This document shows positions 33,199 to 45,900 of a stretch of DNA of 64,000 nucleotides, piece after piece. Position numbers and translations under genes: made by a program. A model generated the notes under the pieces. It was given only the letters and a program-made list of their open reading frames with translations, was not told where the DNA came from and made no database searches. The DNA comes from Struthio camelus (Eukaryota > Chordata > Aves > Struthioniformes > Struthionidae), in the NCBI RefSeq assembly GCF_040807025.1, contig NC_090967.1:7866001-7930000 (forward strand). The letters are read 5' to 3'. Numbering within the stretch: position 1 is the stretch's first letter; each line of letters starts with the position of its first letter.

Positions 33199-33800
33199 GA
33201 TGAAGGATCTCTGTTACCTTGTACCGTACTGTTTCCTTTCCCCTTAAGTGCACTGCGAAGCATAAAGCCAAAGACTCCCATCTGGAGCCTTACCCTCACC
33301 TTGCTGAGGTTTCCTCACTGAGGTGGTAGTTGTGCTGAAAAGGCCAGAGACTGCTTTCTTTTCAAGTAACAGCTTGTAATGAGCAAGTGGAACTTAGAGT
33401 CAGTGGTGTAAAGAGACTTCAAGATCTCTGGCCTCTTTCTACGCTTGAGGTCTGCTCTAGTGAGGGCACTAAGCAGTCTAATGCATGGGAGAGCCTGACT
33501 CCAACCTTCCAGGTGTGGATGGCTGTCAGTCTACACTGTGGAGTGCTCTAGCAGCTCTGTGTCTGCTGCTGTCTTCCACTTGGTTGACTGTTGACTAAGA
33601 TGTTTAGTATACTTCATGCTGGCATCTGCTGCCTCTGTGTTCCCTCCACATGCCATTCTGGCTATTTCAAGTACTTTTTTGTGTTGGTGGGCCTCTTTTT
33701 TTTTTTCTTTTTGTGTAAAGAAAGGGGATTATTATACTTTAGCAACTGGTTTGTAGAAGGTGAATATGCACAATAAATGTGTTTGCATTACAAAAAGGAG
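33199..33800 (+). other. 3' UTR of the SUB1-like gene
   Basis: About 0.6 kb from the TAA to a consensus AATAAA at 33772-33777, with probable cleavage near 33795. No open frame of note. Confidence 0.7.
33772..33777 (+). terminator. Polyadenylation signal AATAAA (SUB1-like gene)
   Basis: First AATAAA downstream of the SUB1-like stop, followed by TGTGTTTGCATT, a GT-rich element typical of cleavage sites. Confidence 0.75.
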
Positions 33801-36110
33801 ATGCATAGTGTCTCCAGGCTAGCAACTCTACTCCTTGTTTCAGGCTCTTTGTAGGCTGGTGTCAGATTTCCCTTTAAGAAGGAGGATGTTCTGTAGTGTT
33901 TATTCCCTTATGATATATTCCCAATGATCTTGCTATACAGAAATGATGTCAGACAGCAGCCTACTCCAGGCCATGGGAAGGGCAAGCTAGAATGTGAATC
34001 ATTCAAAGGAATCAGTAATTAGGAGGCTTGTTAAATAGAGGGGAATTTAAAAGCCTAAGTAGAAAAGAAAATATTCCTTGCCCTGTAGTAGAATAAAATG
34101 ACAAGCTATGGAAGGAGTGGTGAGAAGATATTTCATGTTTGAGATCTAAATGGATCGAATTTTGGGATCAGCTGCAGCAAGCACAGCTTTCCTCAGCAAG
34201 GCTCTCCCAGGCTTTGCAACAGCTTGCGTCTTCCATCTATTTTAGGTTCTTCTCTTGCCCTGGTTTCCATAGTATCTGATTGTTTCCTGCTCTTAAATAT
34301 ATTCATCTGACACTTGCGACATCTTGGTGAAGTAGGAGGTACTAAGGCCCTTGCTCTGTAGAGGTGCAGAGACTGTAACAGCTCAGGATTGTGTGGAAGA
34401 TGTGGGGTGGAGAATCTAAGGTTTCCTAAATGCTAAATTTAACTGATGGATTAGCCTTTTGCTAAGCATAGCAAGAGGAAAAATAAATCCTTCCTTATAA
34501 AACAGCCCTTCAAAAATTTAGTTAGGAGACAGTGTGCTCTAGCTGCTTGGGGTAGATGGGGAGATGGGTGGGATACTGAGGCATTTCCTTCTCATGCTGC
34601 ATTCCACTAGTCCCTGGCAACATGAAGCATTTTGTTGGCTCTAGATGGTGAAAACGAGCATGGGGACACTAGACTTTGTCCCGAAGACAGGTTGCTCATG
34701 CTGTAAGCTTATTCCTGTGGAGTATTCTTGACACAATGCCCTAACACACTGTTCAGAGGCTGAAGGTAATGGGAAGATAAGGGAGAAGGGGCAGTGGGGG
34801 GGGGGAGCTGAGAAGGTAAGCTGTTCCAGAGGCATAGAACAATGCCTCTGAGAAAAGTACCTGAGAGATGGAGTCCTGAGGCAATGGTGAGCATGTGAGA
34901 AGCTACTGAACTGAGGAATGATAAGGGACTCAAGGCAATTGGTTTTCTAGATCCTGCTGTCCTCAGGTGTTTAAAGTTCTGCTCTGCTTTATTAGATGCT
35001 CTGCGAAGAGGTGAGACTGTCCCTCACCTCATGGCATCCTACAGCACAAGGTATATGACTGTGGCAGCTCTGACTCCCATTGATCTAAGCTGCCACAGTC
35101 AAGCCTTGGTGGAAGCTCTCTCAAAGGTGTGAATGTGTTAGCAAGACTGCTCTTACTGCAGTAAAACCCAATTCCTGCTTCCACAGCAGAGGTGTTTTGT
35201 TGGCTGGGTAAAGCTAGTCCTGCACTGCGGAAGCACGTGGTGCAGGTGTGAACCAAAGATGCAGAAGCTGGGGATGCTCTCTCCTTTCTTTCTGTCCATG
35301 TCTTGGGCTATTCCAAAGGCTGCCAGCATTTGTAGTGCTGCTGTAGCCCTCCACCACTGATGTCTAGTCAAGGAAGCCTGTACAGGTAAAGGCAGGCTGG
35401 AGGGCAGGGGGTTGCTTAATGCAAGATTCAGCCTTGCTTAGAGAAGGGAGAGGGCAACTGCTGTGGCTCTTTGTTGCTATCATGCACCTGCTGTCAGAGG
35501 TCAGTTTTGGTGAGGTTTGGCAGCAATTGCCGATGCTGTGGTAGCACCCATCAAGAGAATTGCCGCTGGGGTAGCAAAAGCAACCCCAGAAATGATGAGC
35601 TGGTTGTCTCCCAAGGTCTCTCCCAAGGGACTTCACTCTAAAGGATGTGACCAAAACTACCGCCTCCATGCACAGTGACTGCTCCAGGAGCATTACTGAG
35701 GGGGGCAGAAACACACAAAATCAGCAGAGCTTAACGTCCTGATTTAAAAACAGGTCCAAACTGAACTTGATCAGCTTGATAGATAGTACATGGCTCTGGA
35801 GCTGGAGAGTGGCTTTTGTTTAATTGAGAGGGGGCCCTGGGTAGTTAAGCAGCCAGAAAACAGCAGTTCTTTCAAGAACTTGAAGAAGCAGTGTGCAAGC
35901 AGCCCCAACTTTTTTTAACAGGCAATGAGACTTTTTCATTTTTAAATCCTTCAAAGAACAGCTGCTCTTGATCAGACGATATCTGGAGTCTTTCTTCATT
36001 TCCAAACTGCCCACTGTTACAGACAACATCTGGTCATAAAAATCACAAGCCTTAAAACTTCATTAATTTATGGATTGTTGCAAAATTAAAATATTGAAAA
36101 GCTGATTTAA
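33800..36110. other. Intergenic stretch downstream of the SUB1-like gene
   Basis: About 2.3 kb. G run at 34796-34805. Open frames on the minus strand near 35029-35720 overlap each other and show no domain. No gene supported. Confidence 0.55.
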
Positions 36111-36118
36111 AGTTTTCA

Positions 36119-36124
36119 TTTATT
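36119..36124 (-). terminator. Candidate polyadenylation signal of the minus-strand gene
   Basis: AATAAA on the minus strand about 220 bases after the candidate stop codon at 36342-36344. Confidence 0.35.
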
Positions 36125-36341
36125 GGGATAACAGATAACCAGCAAAAGGTAAACAGCAAGTACTTGGTAAGAGAGGGTGAAAGCTTCTAGCAGAAAGCCA
36201 AGTGCCCTTTCATAGAGAGGGCAGGGTGTCTTTCTCTTAAGCTGTCAATCTGGCTGTTCTGGAGCGATTTCCTCTGCCAAACCCTCTTCTCGGAGCAGAA
36301 ACAGTCACGTTACAGGAAGGAACTGGTACCTTCTTCAGACC

Positions 36342-37496
36342 CTATGCTGCTGCTTGGAGGTTTTTCTGCCAGGACTGCCTCAGCTTGTCCTTTAGCTCTC
36401 CTGTCTGGGGAGCAGACAGATCAGGGGAGGCAGATTGTTCTGAAAGATTCCTCAAAGATCCAGTGTCTTTTGGGATTTTTGTTTTTTTTTTCCTTCCCCT
36501 GATTTGTGTTTCCTAGATGACATGAAAATTCAAAGCTCCAGCTTGCATTCTTTCCCTTCCTCAATGCCTTCAGCAGCTGGGGGGAAGGACAGTTGCTCCT
36601 TCTCCTGCAGAGTGCATCCTTGCAGTTCCTGTACCTTGTTCTTGAGCCCTTCCCAAATTTGGGCTGCAGGACTGGCTCTTTTCACCTTTTGGCTTAAGCT
36701 GCTCCTGCTAAATCCAGCCACTCCTATGTTTTCCTGGCTTCAAGCAGGCATAGAGGTGCTTTTTTTAAAAAAAACAAAAAAGAAAACCTGTTTTTTCATT
36801 TGTTAATGGCTCTCTGTAGTAGTAAAACTTTGTGGGGTTTTCTGTTTTGTTTTGAACAGCTCCTTTTGGGGCAGCTTCTCAGGTTTGGGCAGAATCTGTT
36901 CCATCATCCTCTGGGAATCACGGATCAGAGTTTTGTTGCGTCTAGCCAGCTCTCCCCTGCAGCCTCCTCTGGCAGATGGGACGTGCTTCCTCTTCATTTG
37001 CAGAAGTGACCTGCTGCCTGTCCTGGAAATCAGCTGTACCTTCTCTCCTTTGTTACACACTTTTTCATTTCCCCCTTTTTCCCCCACTTTCTCCCTCTTT
37101 CTCTCTGAAGCTCTATCTTGGTGCTATGACTGTATTTTTATCTACCCCTTAATCCTGTTGCTGTAGTACGTAATTCTGTATCTGGCTCTACAAACTCTTT
37201 CCAGGCACTGATTGACAGCTGCTGTATCTTTCATTTACCAGCAGTATTTTCCTGGCTCTTTTTTTTCTTCTGCAGTCAGGGATGATTGTAACATGTCCAT
37301 CCATGGACTCTAAAAGACACTGGATATAGTCTTCCCTCTGGATAGACGTTTTCTTTCCACCTGAGGTGCTGGATCCCTTGGGTTGGACAGAAATCCAGAG
37401 CTGCGAAACCCTGTGCTGCAGCAGCTGATGTGAAAAAGCAGGCTGGGCATGTAAAGGTGTTTGAAGACATGACTTGCTTAGCCATGATTCATCCAA
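36342..37496 (-). CDS. Candidate unrecognised minus-strand gene (3' exons)
   Basis: Several open segments read like parts of one nuclear protein. The two last are the best: 36635-36733 (33 codons; GFSRSSLSQKVKRASPAAQIW) and 36342-36512 (56 codons plus TAG; RKKKTKIPKDTG, LKDKLRQSWQKNLQ). They are joined phase 0 to phase 0 by a 122-base GT-AG intron (GTACAG...CATCTAG). Upstream are an open segment around 36850-37040 (ELARRNKTLIRDSQRMMEQI) and another at 37239-37496 (TSIQREDYIQCLLESMDG) ending at a good phase-0 donor GTAAAT. The 36850-37040 segment lacks a clear donor, so the full model is not closed. After the TAG the same frame stays open 34 more codons. An AATAAA lies at 36119-36124. I do not recognise the protein. 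It may be a fast-evolving gene, a decaying one, or chance. Confidence 0.35.
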
Positions 37497-37539
37497 GGTA
37501 AGGTTTGCTGCTGTGGTGATAAAGGTCCCTTGTTTTTAA

Positions 37540-38650
37540 GGTTGCCTCATCTGTTGGCAGCTGCTAAAAATCAGAACAGCTTGACCTGCCACAGACTTAG
37601 CTGATGCATCTGTGGCCTCTGAATAGCTGGCAGAGGCTGGCAGCCTCCACGAGAAATGTGGAGAGAGAGCGTGACCGCTGTGGGGAGCTTTATTTTTGAG
37701 GGTGGATTTTAGGAGTGGTTCTGCCCAGCACCGTTCTACAGCGAGTGTCCTGCAAGGCTGTGCTGTGGCCCCTAGCTTCAGGCTGGGCTGCAGCAAGCTG
37801 GCAGCTTTTGTGAGCCCACTTGAGTAGAAAGCCTGGGTGCAAAGTCCAGCTGGGTCTCTTGCACCTGCTGGCCCTAGTGAGCAGTCTGGATGCTCCGCAT
37901 GCAGCCAGGGCCGGGGAAGGATGTGCACCAATGTGAGATCAGACATGACGCACTGTGAGAGCGTTTGGGCCAGTGCTCTGGGAGGGAAGATGTGGGTCTG
38001 CGCGAGTGGTGGGATGCTGTGGGGAGAGGCAGGAACAGGGATGGGGCAGGGAGAGCGGGCAGGAGGGGTGTCCACTTGCTGTGTTTGGGAGCAGGGAGCT
38101 GATGGTGTACTGGGTGTGTGCGTCACCTCCACTCGCTGCCTCCATCTATCTGCAGGATCCAGGGCAAGAGTCCTGGGAGAAGGCAGAAAACTCCTAGCAG
38201 AAACACAGAGCTTGGGGGGGGGGGGGGAACGGGGACATGACACGTGGAGCTGCACTCTTCTGCAATGCCCTGGGCCTGGGGCCCTCAGCAGAGCTGAGCA
38301 CCCAACCTCTGCAGCACCCCTCCTGGCACGAGGGCATGGGCACCCGCTTGTCTGCAGGGCCACTGGGGAAGGGTAAGAGGCTAGGACATGGCTGTGGGAT
38401 GGTGGCGGAGGGGGTCGGGCTGTGTCCCGGCAGTGCCCGAGCGGGGCTTGCTTGCTGGCTGTGAGCGTGCTGAGCTGTAGAGCATCGCCTGAAACGCAGC
38501 AGAGGTGGGAGCCAGGAAACATGTCTGCCTGGGCTGGCTGCCACAGGGGCTGGGACCACCGGTCCCCTCTGCTGGTTGATGGGAGGCAGGCCTGGCCCCA
38601 GGAGCACTAATTGCTGCTTGGACACGGATATGCTGCTGCCGGCTTCGGAT
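37540..38650. other. Intergenic stretch upstream of CELF5
   Basis: No supportable gene. A G14 tract is at 38214-38227. The 328-codon minus frame at 37536-38522 is proline-rich and featureless. Any 5' exons of the candidate minus-strand gene would lie here, but I could not pick them out. Confidence 0.5.
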
Positions 38651-39900
38651 TCACAGTCTGGCGCAGCCCGAGCAGGACGGAGCCGGCGATGCCTCTGCCG
38701 GCCGCGTTCACCGCGGGAGCACGATGTGAGGGAAGGGGCCTCTGCCACGGGGCTGGGGAGCGGCGGAGCTGGGCCGCGTTTCGCTGCCCTGCAGGGCCGG
38801 CGTCAGGCTCCCCTTTCTCAGGGGCGCGCGGCAGGGCCGGCGCTGCAGCGGGAGCAAAGCCCCCCGCCACCTTCTTCTCTTCCCTCGGGGGCGCTGCGGA
38901 TTCTTCTGCCTCAAATCGTCCCTTCGCCGCCTCCAGACCCCAGTGCCGGGAAACGGGGGGGAAGGAGCCGAAGGCTGCTTTGGGCGACGGCGGCGGAGGG
39001 AGGCGGTGGCGGCTGGCCTGGTCTTCTGCTGGCGGCGCGGCGCGGGCTCCGGCTTGGCGGCCCCCCCGGCGCCGGCCGCTGGGGAGCCGCTGCCGGCCCG
39101 CGGCGGGACCCCGCGCTGCCGCCGCCCGGCCCCGCCAGGGGGCGCTGCCGAGCGGCCCTTTGTGGCGCGGCGGCGGCGGCGCTGGCGGCGGGGCCGTTCC
39201 CAGCCGCTGCCTCCCCCGTCCGCCCGCCCGCGCCGGGCGCGGGGCATGGCCAGACTCGGCGAGGGCGAGGCGAGGAGGCAGCAGCCGCCGCCGCCGCTCC
39301 CGCCGCCGCCGCCGCGCCCGCCGCGCCGAGCCTCCCCCATGAGCAGCAGCGGCGGCGCGGAGCCCCCCGCGCAGCCCGACAGCATGAAGGACCTGGATGC
39401 CATCAAGCTCTTCGTGGGGCAGATCCCGCGCAACCTGGAGGAGAAGGACCTCAAGCCGCTCTTCGAGCAGTTCGGCAAGATCTACGAGCTCACCGTGCTC
39501 AAGGACCGCTACACCGGCATGCACAAGGGTGAGCCCGGCCCCGCGCGGCCCGCTCCGCTCCGCTCCGCTCCGCTCCCGGGCGCGCACAAAGCGCGGCGGG
39601 ACCCGCCGCCCCCCTCCGCCGCGCCCCGCTCCGCCGCCCTGGGGGTCGCTCGGGGCCGCCCCCGCGCTGCAGCAGCGCCGTGGGGCAGCGGCCGCAGAGC
39701 GCCGGCGTCGGCGCCCCCCGACGGCCCGGCCAGGGCCCCCCGGGCGGGCGGCGTCCGCGCCCCGCCCCGGCTCCCCGGGCGGGGATGGGCCCCACCGGCT
39801 CCCACCTGCCGGCGCCCCGACGGGCCCAGCCGGCACCCGGCACCCCGCGCTCCCGCTCCGTGCCAGGGCCTGGCCAGGAGCGCCGTGTCACGAGGCGTTT
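38650..39900. promoter_or_regulatory. CpG island of CELF5
   Basis: Extremely CG-rich from about 38650 through exon 1 into intron 1, with GGCGGCGG-type trinucleotide runs (39167-39180, 39299-39318) and a CGCTC pentamer array at about 39549-39576. No TATA box. Confidence 0.75.
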
Positions 39901-42900
39901 GACAAAGGCATCAACGTGCCGCCCGGGGCGGACTGAGACCGTGGCAGCTCATTGCAGTTAGGACTGGGGTGGGAGCCCTCGGTCAGAGGCCAGTAACCTT
40001 CCCGGTGGTCTCAGGCCTCCTCCCAGGCTGGAATATAATGGTACAGTTTTAAAATCTGCATAACAAAGAGTATGAGCTGCAAATCTGCTATTTCCAATGG
40101 CATTTGGGATAGATAAGGGGCCTTCTTGGTCACTGAAGGACCTTGAGGGGATGCTAAAAAGTTTGTGAAGGCTTGTTTGGGTACATTTATTTTTATATTT
40201 GAAAGCTGTGGCTTGGAAAGCTGTCACGTTCAGGATGTCAGCTCCCTTCTGTGGAGCAGTCGGAGCCTTTCCCCAGCAGGTGTTTGAGGCTGAGATCTTG
40301 TGATGATGATCACCACTGCTCCTGCAATGGGTGGGAATTCACAGAGCCCATTTGCTGTGAGATCTGAGACGGTGATCTCAGCACCACTCCCTGGCACATG
40401 TAGAGCAAGCCTGTAGGGAACCTACAGTAAGTACCTTTAAAGCTGTCAGTGCTCAGCGGCCCTCTGTGCCCTAAAATGATTTGTGATGAGGTCACGTGGT
40501 GATGTGCACAGGAGGGAGTGGGAGTTGCCTTCAGTCCTGATGCCTCTGGTTTCAGATTTAGGAGAAAACTTAAAAAACCCTGCAAGTGCCAAGGTGAGTC
40601 CAACATTTCCAGACTGAACAGAGAGGAAAAGGGACGGATAGGTTTATTTCCAAACAAAAGGCCAAATCTAACCCTAATTTGAAAGGAAAAAAGTTCGTCA
40701 CTGAAGGCTGTGGGAATCAGGATGGTTTGAATTTAGCCAAAGCAGTGTGTCTGGGTTGGCATTTCAGAACCAAACCGTTGTGTGCTTGGGTGTCTACGTG
40801 TGCATGGGACTGAGTCCAAACCTCTTACAATCTGACAGCAAGCAGCCAGGTTGGAAACCCAGTGAGGAGGAGAATGGGCCCCAGGCAAGAAGCAAGTGCA
40901 CGTTTCATTGCAGTCGACATGTTAAATATAGGCTGTGTTTGTGGTCGGAGGTCAGGCTCCAGGCAGGAGGCAGATTCCAGTGATCTGCCACTCAGCTATG
41001 GAAATTAGAGGGGGCAGCACTGGTATTAGCCAGATGTGTGTGACATTAACTTGCTGTTAAATGCAGGATTCAGCCAGCAAAATAAACGCATCCCTTTGGT
41101 TTTGACGTTTTTGAACAGATGCAGGTGCTGGTTAGGGGCTGTTGGTGCTATGCTCTTTCCAGAGACGGCCAGTCACGTGCAGGTTCTGGTGGCTATTGCA
41201 CGGTTATCTTCACACCTTCGATTTCTTCTGGCCTCCCTGTTTTGTGCAAGTGGAAAGGCTGGGATTTCTTGCCCTATGGCTTGGGTTCCTTACAGTCCCT
41301 CAGCCTGGTTTGGGACTAGACATTATACGTTTCTAAACAAGGACGAGGAGGGGATGAGCATGCAGTGAATGCATTAGACCCACCGTTCGGCCAGCCCTGA
41401 CCCCTGCTTTCCCCGGCCACCTCACCAGATCTGGCTGCCCAGCGTGCTTGCTCCCACAGGAGCTGTGTCCCGCTCCCCGTGAGCAGGCTGATCGGGGTGG
41501 GGGGAGCCACCGCGGCCATTGGCCTCAGCAGGGCTGGAGGATGCCCAAGGGCTTGTGTGGCTGAGCCTCATCAGCAGGCAGGAACCCGGTCAGGGGAACT
41601 GTCCAGGGTTTCGCAGCCACCCGATTAGTGGAAAGCTTTGGCAAATCCTAGTAATTATTCACCCATCCCTGCAGCATATGGGAACCATAATCTTTCTGGG
41701 GCTGCTGTAAGAGCAGATTCAGTTTTCTCTCCCCACGTTCTCTGATCCGCAGCGAGATTCAGCTGGCAGCTTATATGCCACTTGCATCCTCTTTTTCCCT
41801 TACTTTCCCAAAATGAGGAAGAGAGATTGTTTGAGAAGCCAGCACTACTGGTAAAGCCCAGCACGTCCTCCTCCAATCTCTTGCAGCTTGAGCAGCTGCC
41901 TCTGGCTCCAGGGAGGAAGGGGAGTGGAGAGGGCCTGCCGGGGTGGGAGGCTGCGAGGTGGGCTGCAGGGCCCAAGAGCTAGCTAGCCCCCGTGGGCTGT
42001 CCTGCACAGGTGCTGGGAACCCACAGGTTCACCGCAGAGAGAGGAGGGTCTCACAGGCGTGGTAGGAACATGAGCACCATTATGAAATGGTTCTTTTAGT
42101 GCCTGACTGTTCGTGTCTCAGTAAACCGGACTGGTAGTTGATACTGTTCCAGTCCCCTAATATTATTCATGATGCAGATTTTCTATTCATGTTAAACACA
42201 GGTACGTTTGCATGTTAATGGAAGTATTTTTCTCTAAAACTGATATTTCCATGGGAAGAACGGTGGGGGTGGGGTGGGGGGGCATTTGAACAGGCCTTAG
42301 GAAAGGGTCGGAGGGGACTGAGCAGGGAGGATCAAGTGGAAATCTTTGGCCTTGGATTCCAGGATGGGGCAGAAGGCAGTTTCTGCAAGAGCATCAGTGT
42401 CCAGAACTGAGCTGCAGGGGACTGGCAGGGGCAGGAGCAACCGTCTCATGGGCTGTGTGAAGGTGCGCGCAGTGTGTAGACGGGTGGATGACTTTTCCAA
42501 AGGGCAGGGAGACAATAAAAGCCCCAGCCTACCTTGCCTCTTTGGCAGCTGGGTTTTGACTCAGCTTCTGCAGGCTTGTAGATAAGCTCCCCACTGACAC
42601 CATGTTTCCCCTGCTGAAGCCTTTGACGAGATTTCTAATGCTAAGTTGTATCCAGAGACCCCTCTCATCTGCAGGCTGACAGTTTTTTCTTACTCAAGGC
42701 TTTAGACTACTGATGTCAGGGGTAATGTTTAGAATCTGAGGGGACTGTAAATCCCAGAGTCAATATGTGGCTTGTAGAGAGGATCAGGCATGGAAAGTCG
42801 TCATCTTGCTGCCGTGCCTATGGGTCTTGCAAGTGGAACGAGACTGGGTTGTGTTTATAGGGATCTGGAAACCATCCCAGGGCCAGCAGGTGGGGGTGGC

Positions 42901-45900
42901 AGGTAACAGTTTGAGGGCACCGAAAGCATGAGCAGTCCTTGGGGAGCAGCGGCCAGGCCAGCCGCGCAGCCTCCGAAGCAACCAAAACACAAGTGGTTGC
43001 TTCCGGGTGGCACTTCACTCTGCTCTGGCACCTGACGCCCACACGTGCCGTGGTCCCAGGCTGGAGTCTGTAATTCATGGGACAGGAAACCCTTCTGGTT
43101 CCAGACATGTGATAGAGACATTTCCAGGCAGGCAACCAGGGAAGACCTGTGAAGTCTTTGGGGAGAGCTGTAGTGAGGTGAATGGTTTGGGGGGCCCCCT
43201 CCATGGGTCCCCCGCCAGCTTTTGTGCCCTGTCTCTTGCAGCGTTCAGCCCCCCCGACATCCTGCCTCCTGGCTGTTTTTGCTCTCTTCCCTGAGCTTCC
43301 CTGCACTGCAAGCTGGCAAACAAGCCTCTGCAGGCCAGGACCTGGTGAAGTCCATCCCTCCCCTCCGTTTATCTTTCTGCGAGGTTTAATGAACTAAATA
43401 CGGACAATCACGTGCGCAGAGGAGCTGAGAGGGCAGATGCCAGAGGATGGCAAAACGGAGGACTGCCGTTAAGAAGCGCTCTTGCTGGAGCACGGTGAGG
43501 TCTCTGTATGTGGTAGCAGTGTACCGTCTCTCCATCTCGAAGGGCGCTGACAGCCTAGCCGAAGATTTTCAGCAGTGAACCCTGTGTTTGGCTTCTGGGA
43601 GGGCAGGAAACTCATTGCCTGGCAGCAGCTCTTCCAAAAGCCTTTGTGACCTTTAGGAGCAGCACCAGGGGACGGCTCCCGCTGCTGGGGGGCAGCTGGC
43701 AGCACCCAGGGGCTCTTTGCTCCCAGCCTTCTCCTTGCAGGCAGCGGAGCCTTGGTGCCACGCGCCACTGTGTGCTGGCGAAAGGTTTCCTTGGCCCGAC
43801 CATGAGCCAATGCTCAGCCCCAATCGCAGGGGGTTGGTCAGGCTGCCGGCTGCTCTGCCCAGTGCCCATGCTTTGGGGACACTAGTGACACTGAGGCTCC
43901 TGACAGCCCTGGGCACTTCTCACACTGCATCCTGCGTCTCAGCAGGCTTCGTGGACTTGGTGTTACAAGTGCCCGGAGTGGCATGAACCTATCCCCCATC
44001 GACCTAAGTTAGCTGTTAACTAAAGTGGGAAATGTCAAAGTGAGAAAACCTTGTGTGAGTCACTCCGGCCCCTTCCCACCCCTATCGGCTGTCCGTGGAG
44101 CAGGGTGCTGGTGGGAGGAGAGCTCTCCTCTCCCTTCCCAGGTGCTTATGTCGGGCTCACGGTTTTCAGAGCCTGAGAAAAATGCCAAAGACATGGTATC
44201 AGGGTCCTGCCACAGGGTGGAAACCCGTTCTAGCCGGGGCGTGTGGCTTTCCTTGAGCCTCTGCTACTTCTGCAGGCTTCAGACATGCAGCGAAGGCTGG
44301 GGCAGGGGGGCTGTGGAAACAGCCGTGTCTCTGCTTCCTTGCTGTGTCCTGAAGAGCAATTCATGGGTTAGTTTGCAAGAGATAATGTCTCTTCAGGGAG
44401 GAGGATCCTTTTTCCCAAATATTTGTTTCTGTAATCTGGCTCGGAGTGTAGTGTTCCTGCAACATCCCTTTCTGTGTTTCTGACCAGGACTTTGCAAAGA
44501 AAATAGAACAGACTCCTGCATCCTACCCCCAAAACACCTGGCTGCGAGGGACAGTAATTATGTTTTCCAAAGGACGTAGCTGAGCTCCTCAGCCCCCTCC
44601 TCACCACAGCCAGCACAGCCTCCGGGATTCCTCCGTTTGGGAGGCAGGAATGAGCTTCCCAGGTTTGACAGGGTTATGAACAGGCTTATGTACGTGGGCA
44701 GCTTAACACGGAGGCTGTCAGCGAGTGGGTGGCCGGGGTGGGGTGAAGTCTCCCGCTGCAGGGCCAAATGCTGTTGAGTGCTAAAATCCTCCAGGCTGAA
44801 GTGCCCCTCACCCTGCTGTCTGGGCGTAATCCTGCTCCTGTCACAGCCATTGGCAAAAGTCCCGGTGACCCTCGGTCTCTGCAGTCCTCTGCTCAGGAGG
44901 GCTTACTTGCTGTTTCCTGCAAATTGAATTACCAGAGAGCTGATTGGATTGCAAACAGGTTTAGAAAACGTTTTCACTGTTGCTTTTTAGAATATCTTTT
45001 ACCAAAGTTAAATATAGGAACTGGCCCTGACTCGGGAAGGCTCGGGCTGCAAAGCCTGATGCAGTACCAGCCCTACAGAGGCTGGAGCTGGGGCATCCAG
45101 GACGGGGTGGCGAGAGGGAAACCACCCTGCGTGGAAAAGCTGGAGCATAGAAGGCCGTCACGTGCAGCCAAGCGGGACGAGGGTGCGAGACAGCCAGGGG
45201 CGCGAGGCCGGGCCACCTCCGGACTGTAGTGACAGCCGCGTGCATGGCCCGGCACCCGCCCCTGCCTGGCCCCACCGCAGGGAGCCGCTGCTTTTTGAAG
45301 AGAGACTCCCAAATTCAGTCTCACGCAAGGGAATTAAAAGCAAAATGTCTGCTGCCGTGCATCTGGATCCTGCCTCATGCCCTGCTGGCTCCGAGAGCGG
45401 AGGGGTGCTGATGGCAGCGTGGAAAACGCGCTCTGGGGCTGCGGGAGCCGAGCTCTGCTGGGCTCCAGCTCCCCCTGGCTGGGCGCAGCTCTGTGCCGCT
45501 GCTACCGATGGCCAGCGAGCTTTTGTCCTCATGGCCTTTGGTTTAAGTACTTTTCTCTGAAAGTCGTGGCTCCCCTGTCGTGGGGCACTCTCACGGCGCC
45601 TGCAGCGGAGCGGAAACCCCATTGCACAGCCCTGCGAGGGGAGACCGTGTCGGCAGTCCCCGCTGGGTTGGCTCGGCCGTGCCCACGCTGGCTGTGCCGG
45701 GGCGCTCCGGGAGGGAGCCGCGGACGGGCAGCCCGCGCCGTGTCCCGCGCCCACTGCCTCCCTCAGCTGCGGGTCGCTGGAGCCTGCCAGGGGCTGCCTG
45801 GAGCGGGCAGCGGGAGCCGGCTCCTGCTGAGCAAACACCGCCGTGGTGCAGCAGGGAGCCTAGGCGGTCGAGCGAGGCTCCTGTGGCGCTGCCTTCCCCC

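Noticed and set aside
37276-37498. Plus-strand exon (acceptor TTCTTCTGCAG, donor CCAAG|GTAAGG)
   Set aside because: Good splice signals on the plus strand but no open frame and no partner exons; a noncoding exon cannot be excluded, yet the minus reading is more protein-like.
37536-38522. 328-codon minus frame upstream of the candidate minus-strand gene
   Set aside because: Pro/Ser/Cys-rich, no domain, no splice logic linking it to the downstream open segments.
38607-39836. 409-codon minus-strand frame over the CELF5 promoter
   Set aside because: Antisense of a CpG island and exon 1; composition is Gly/Ala/Pro/Arg, which arises when stop codons are rare in GC-rich DNA.
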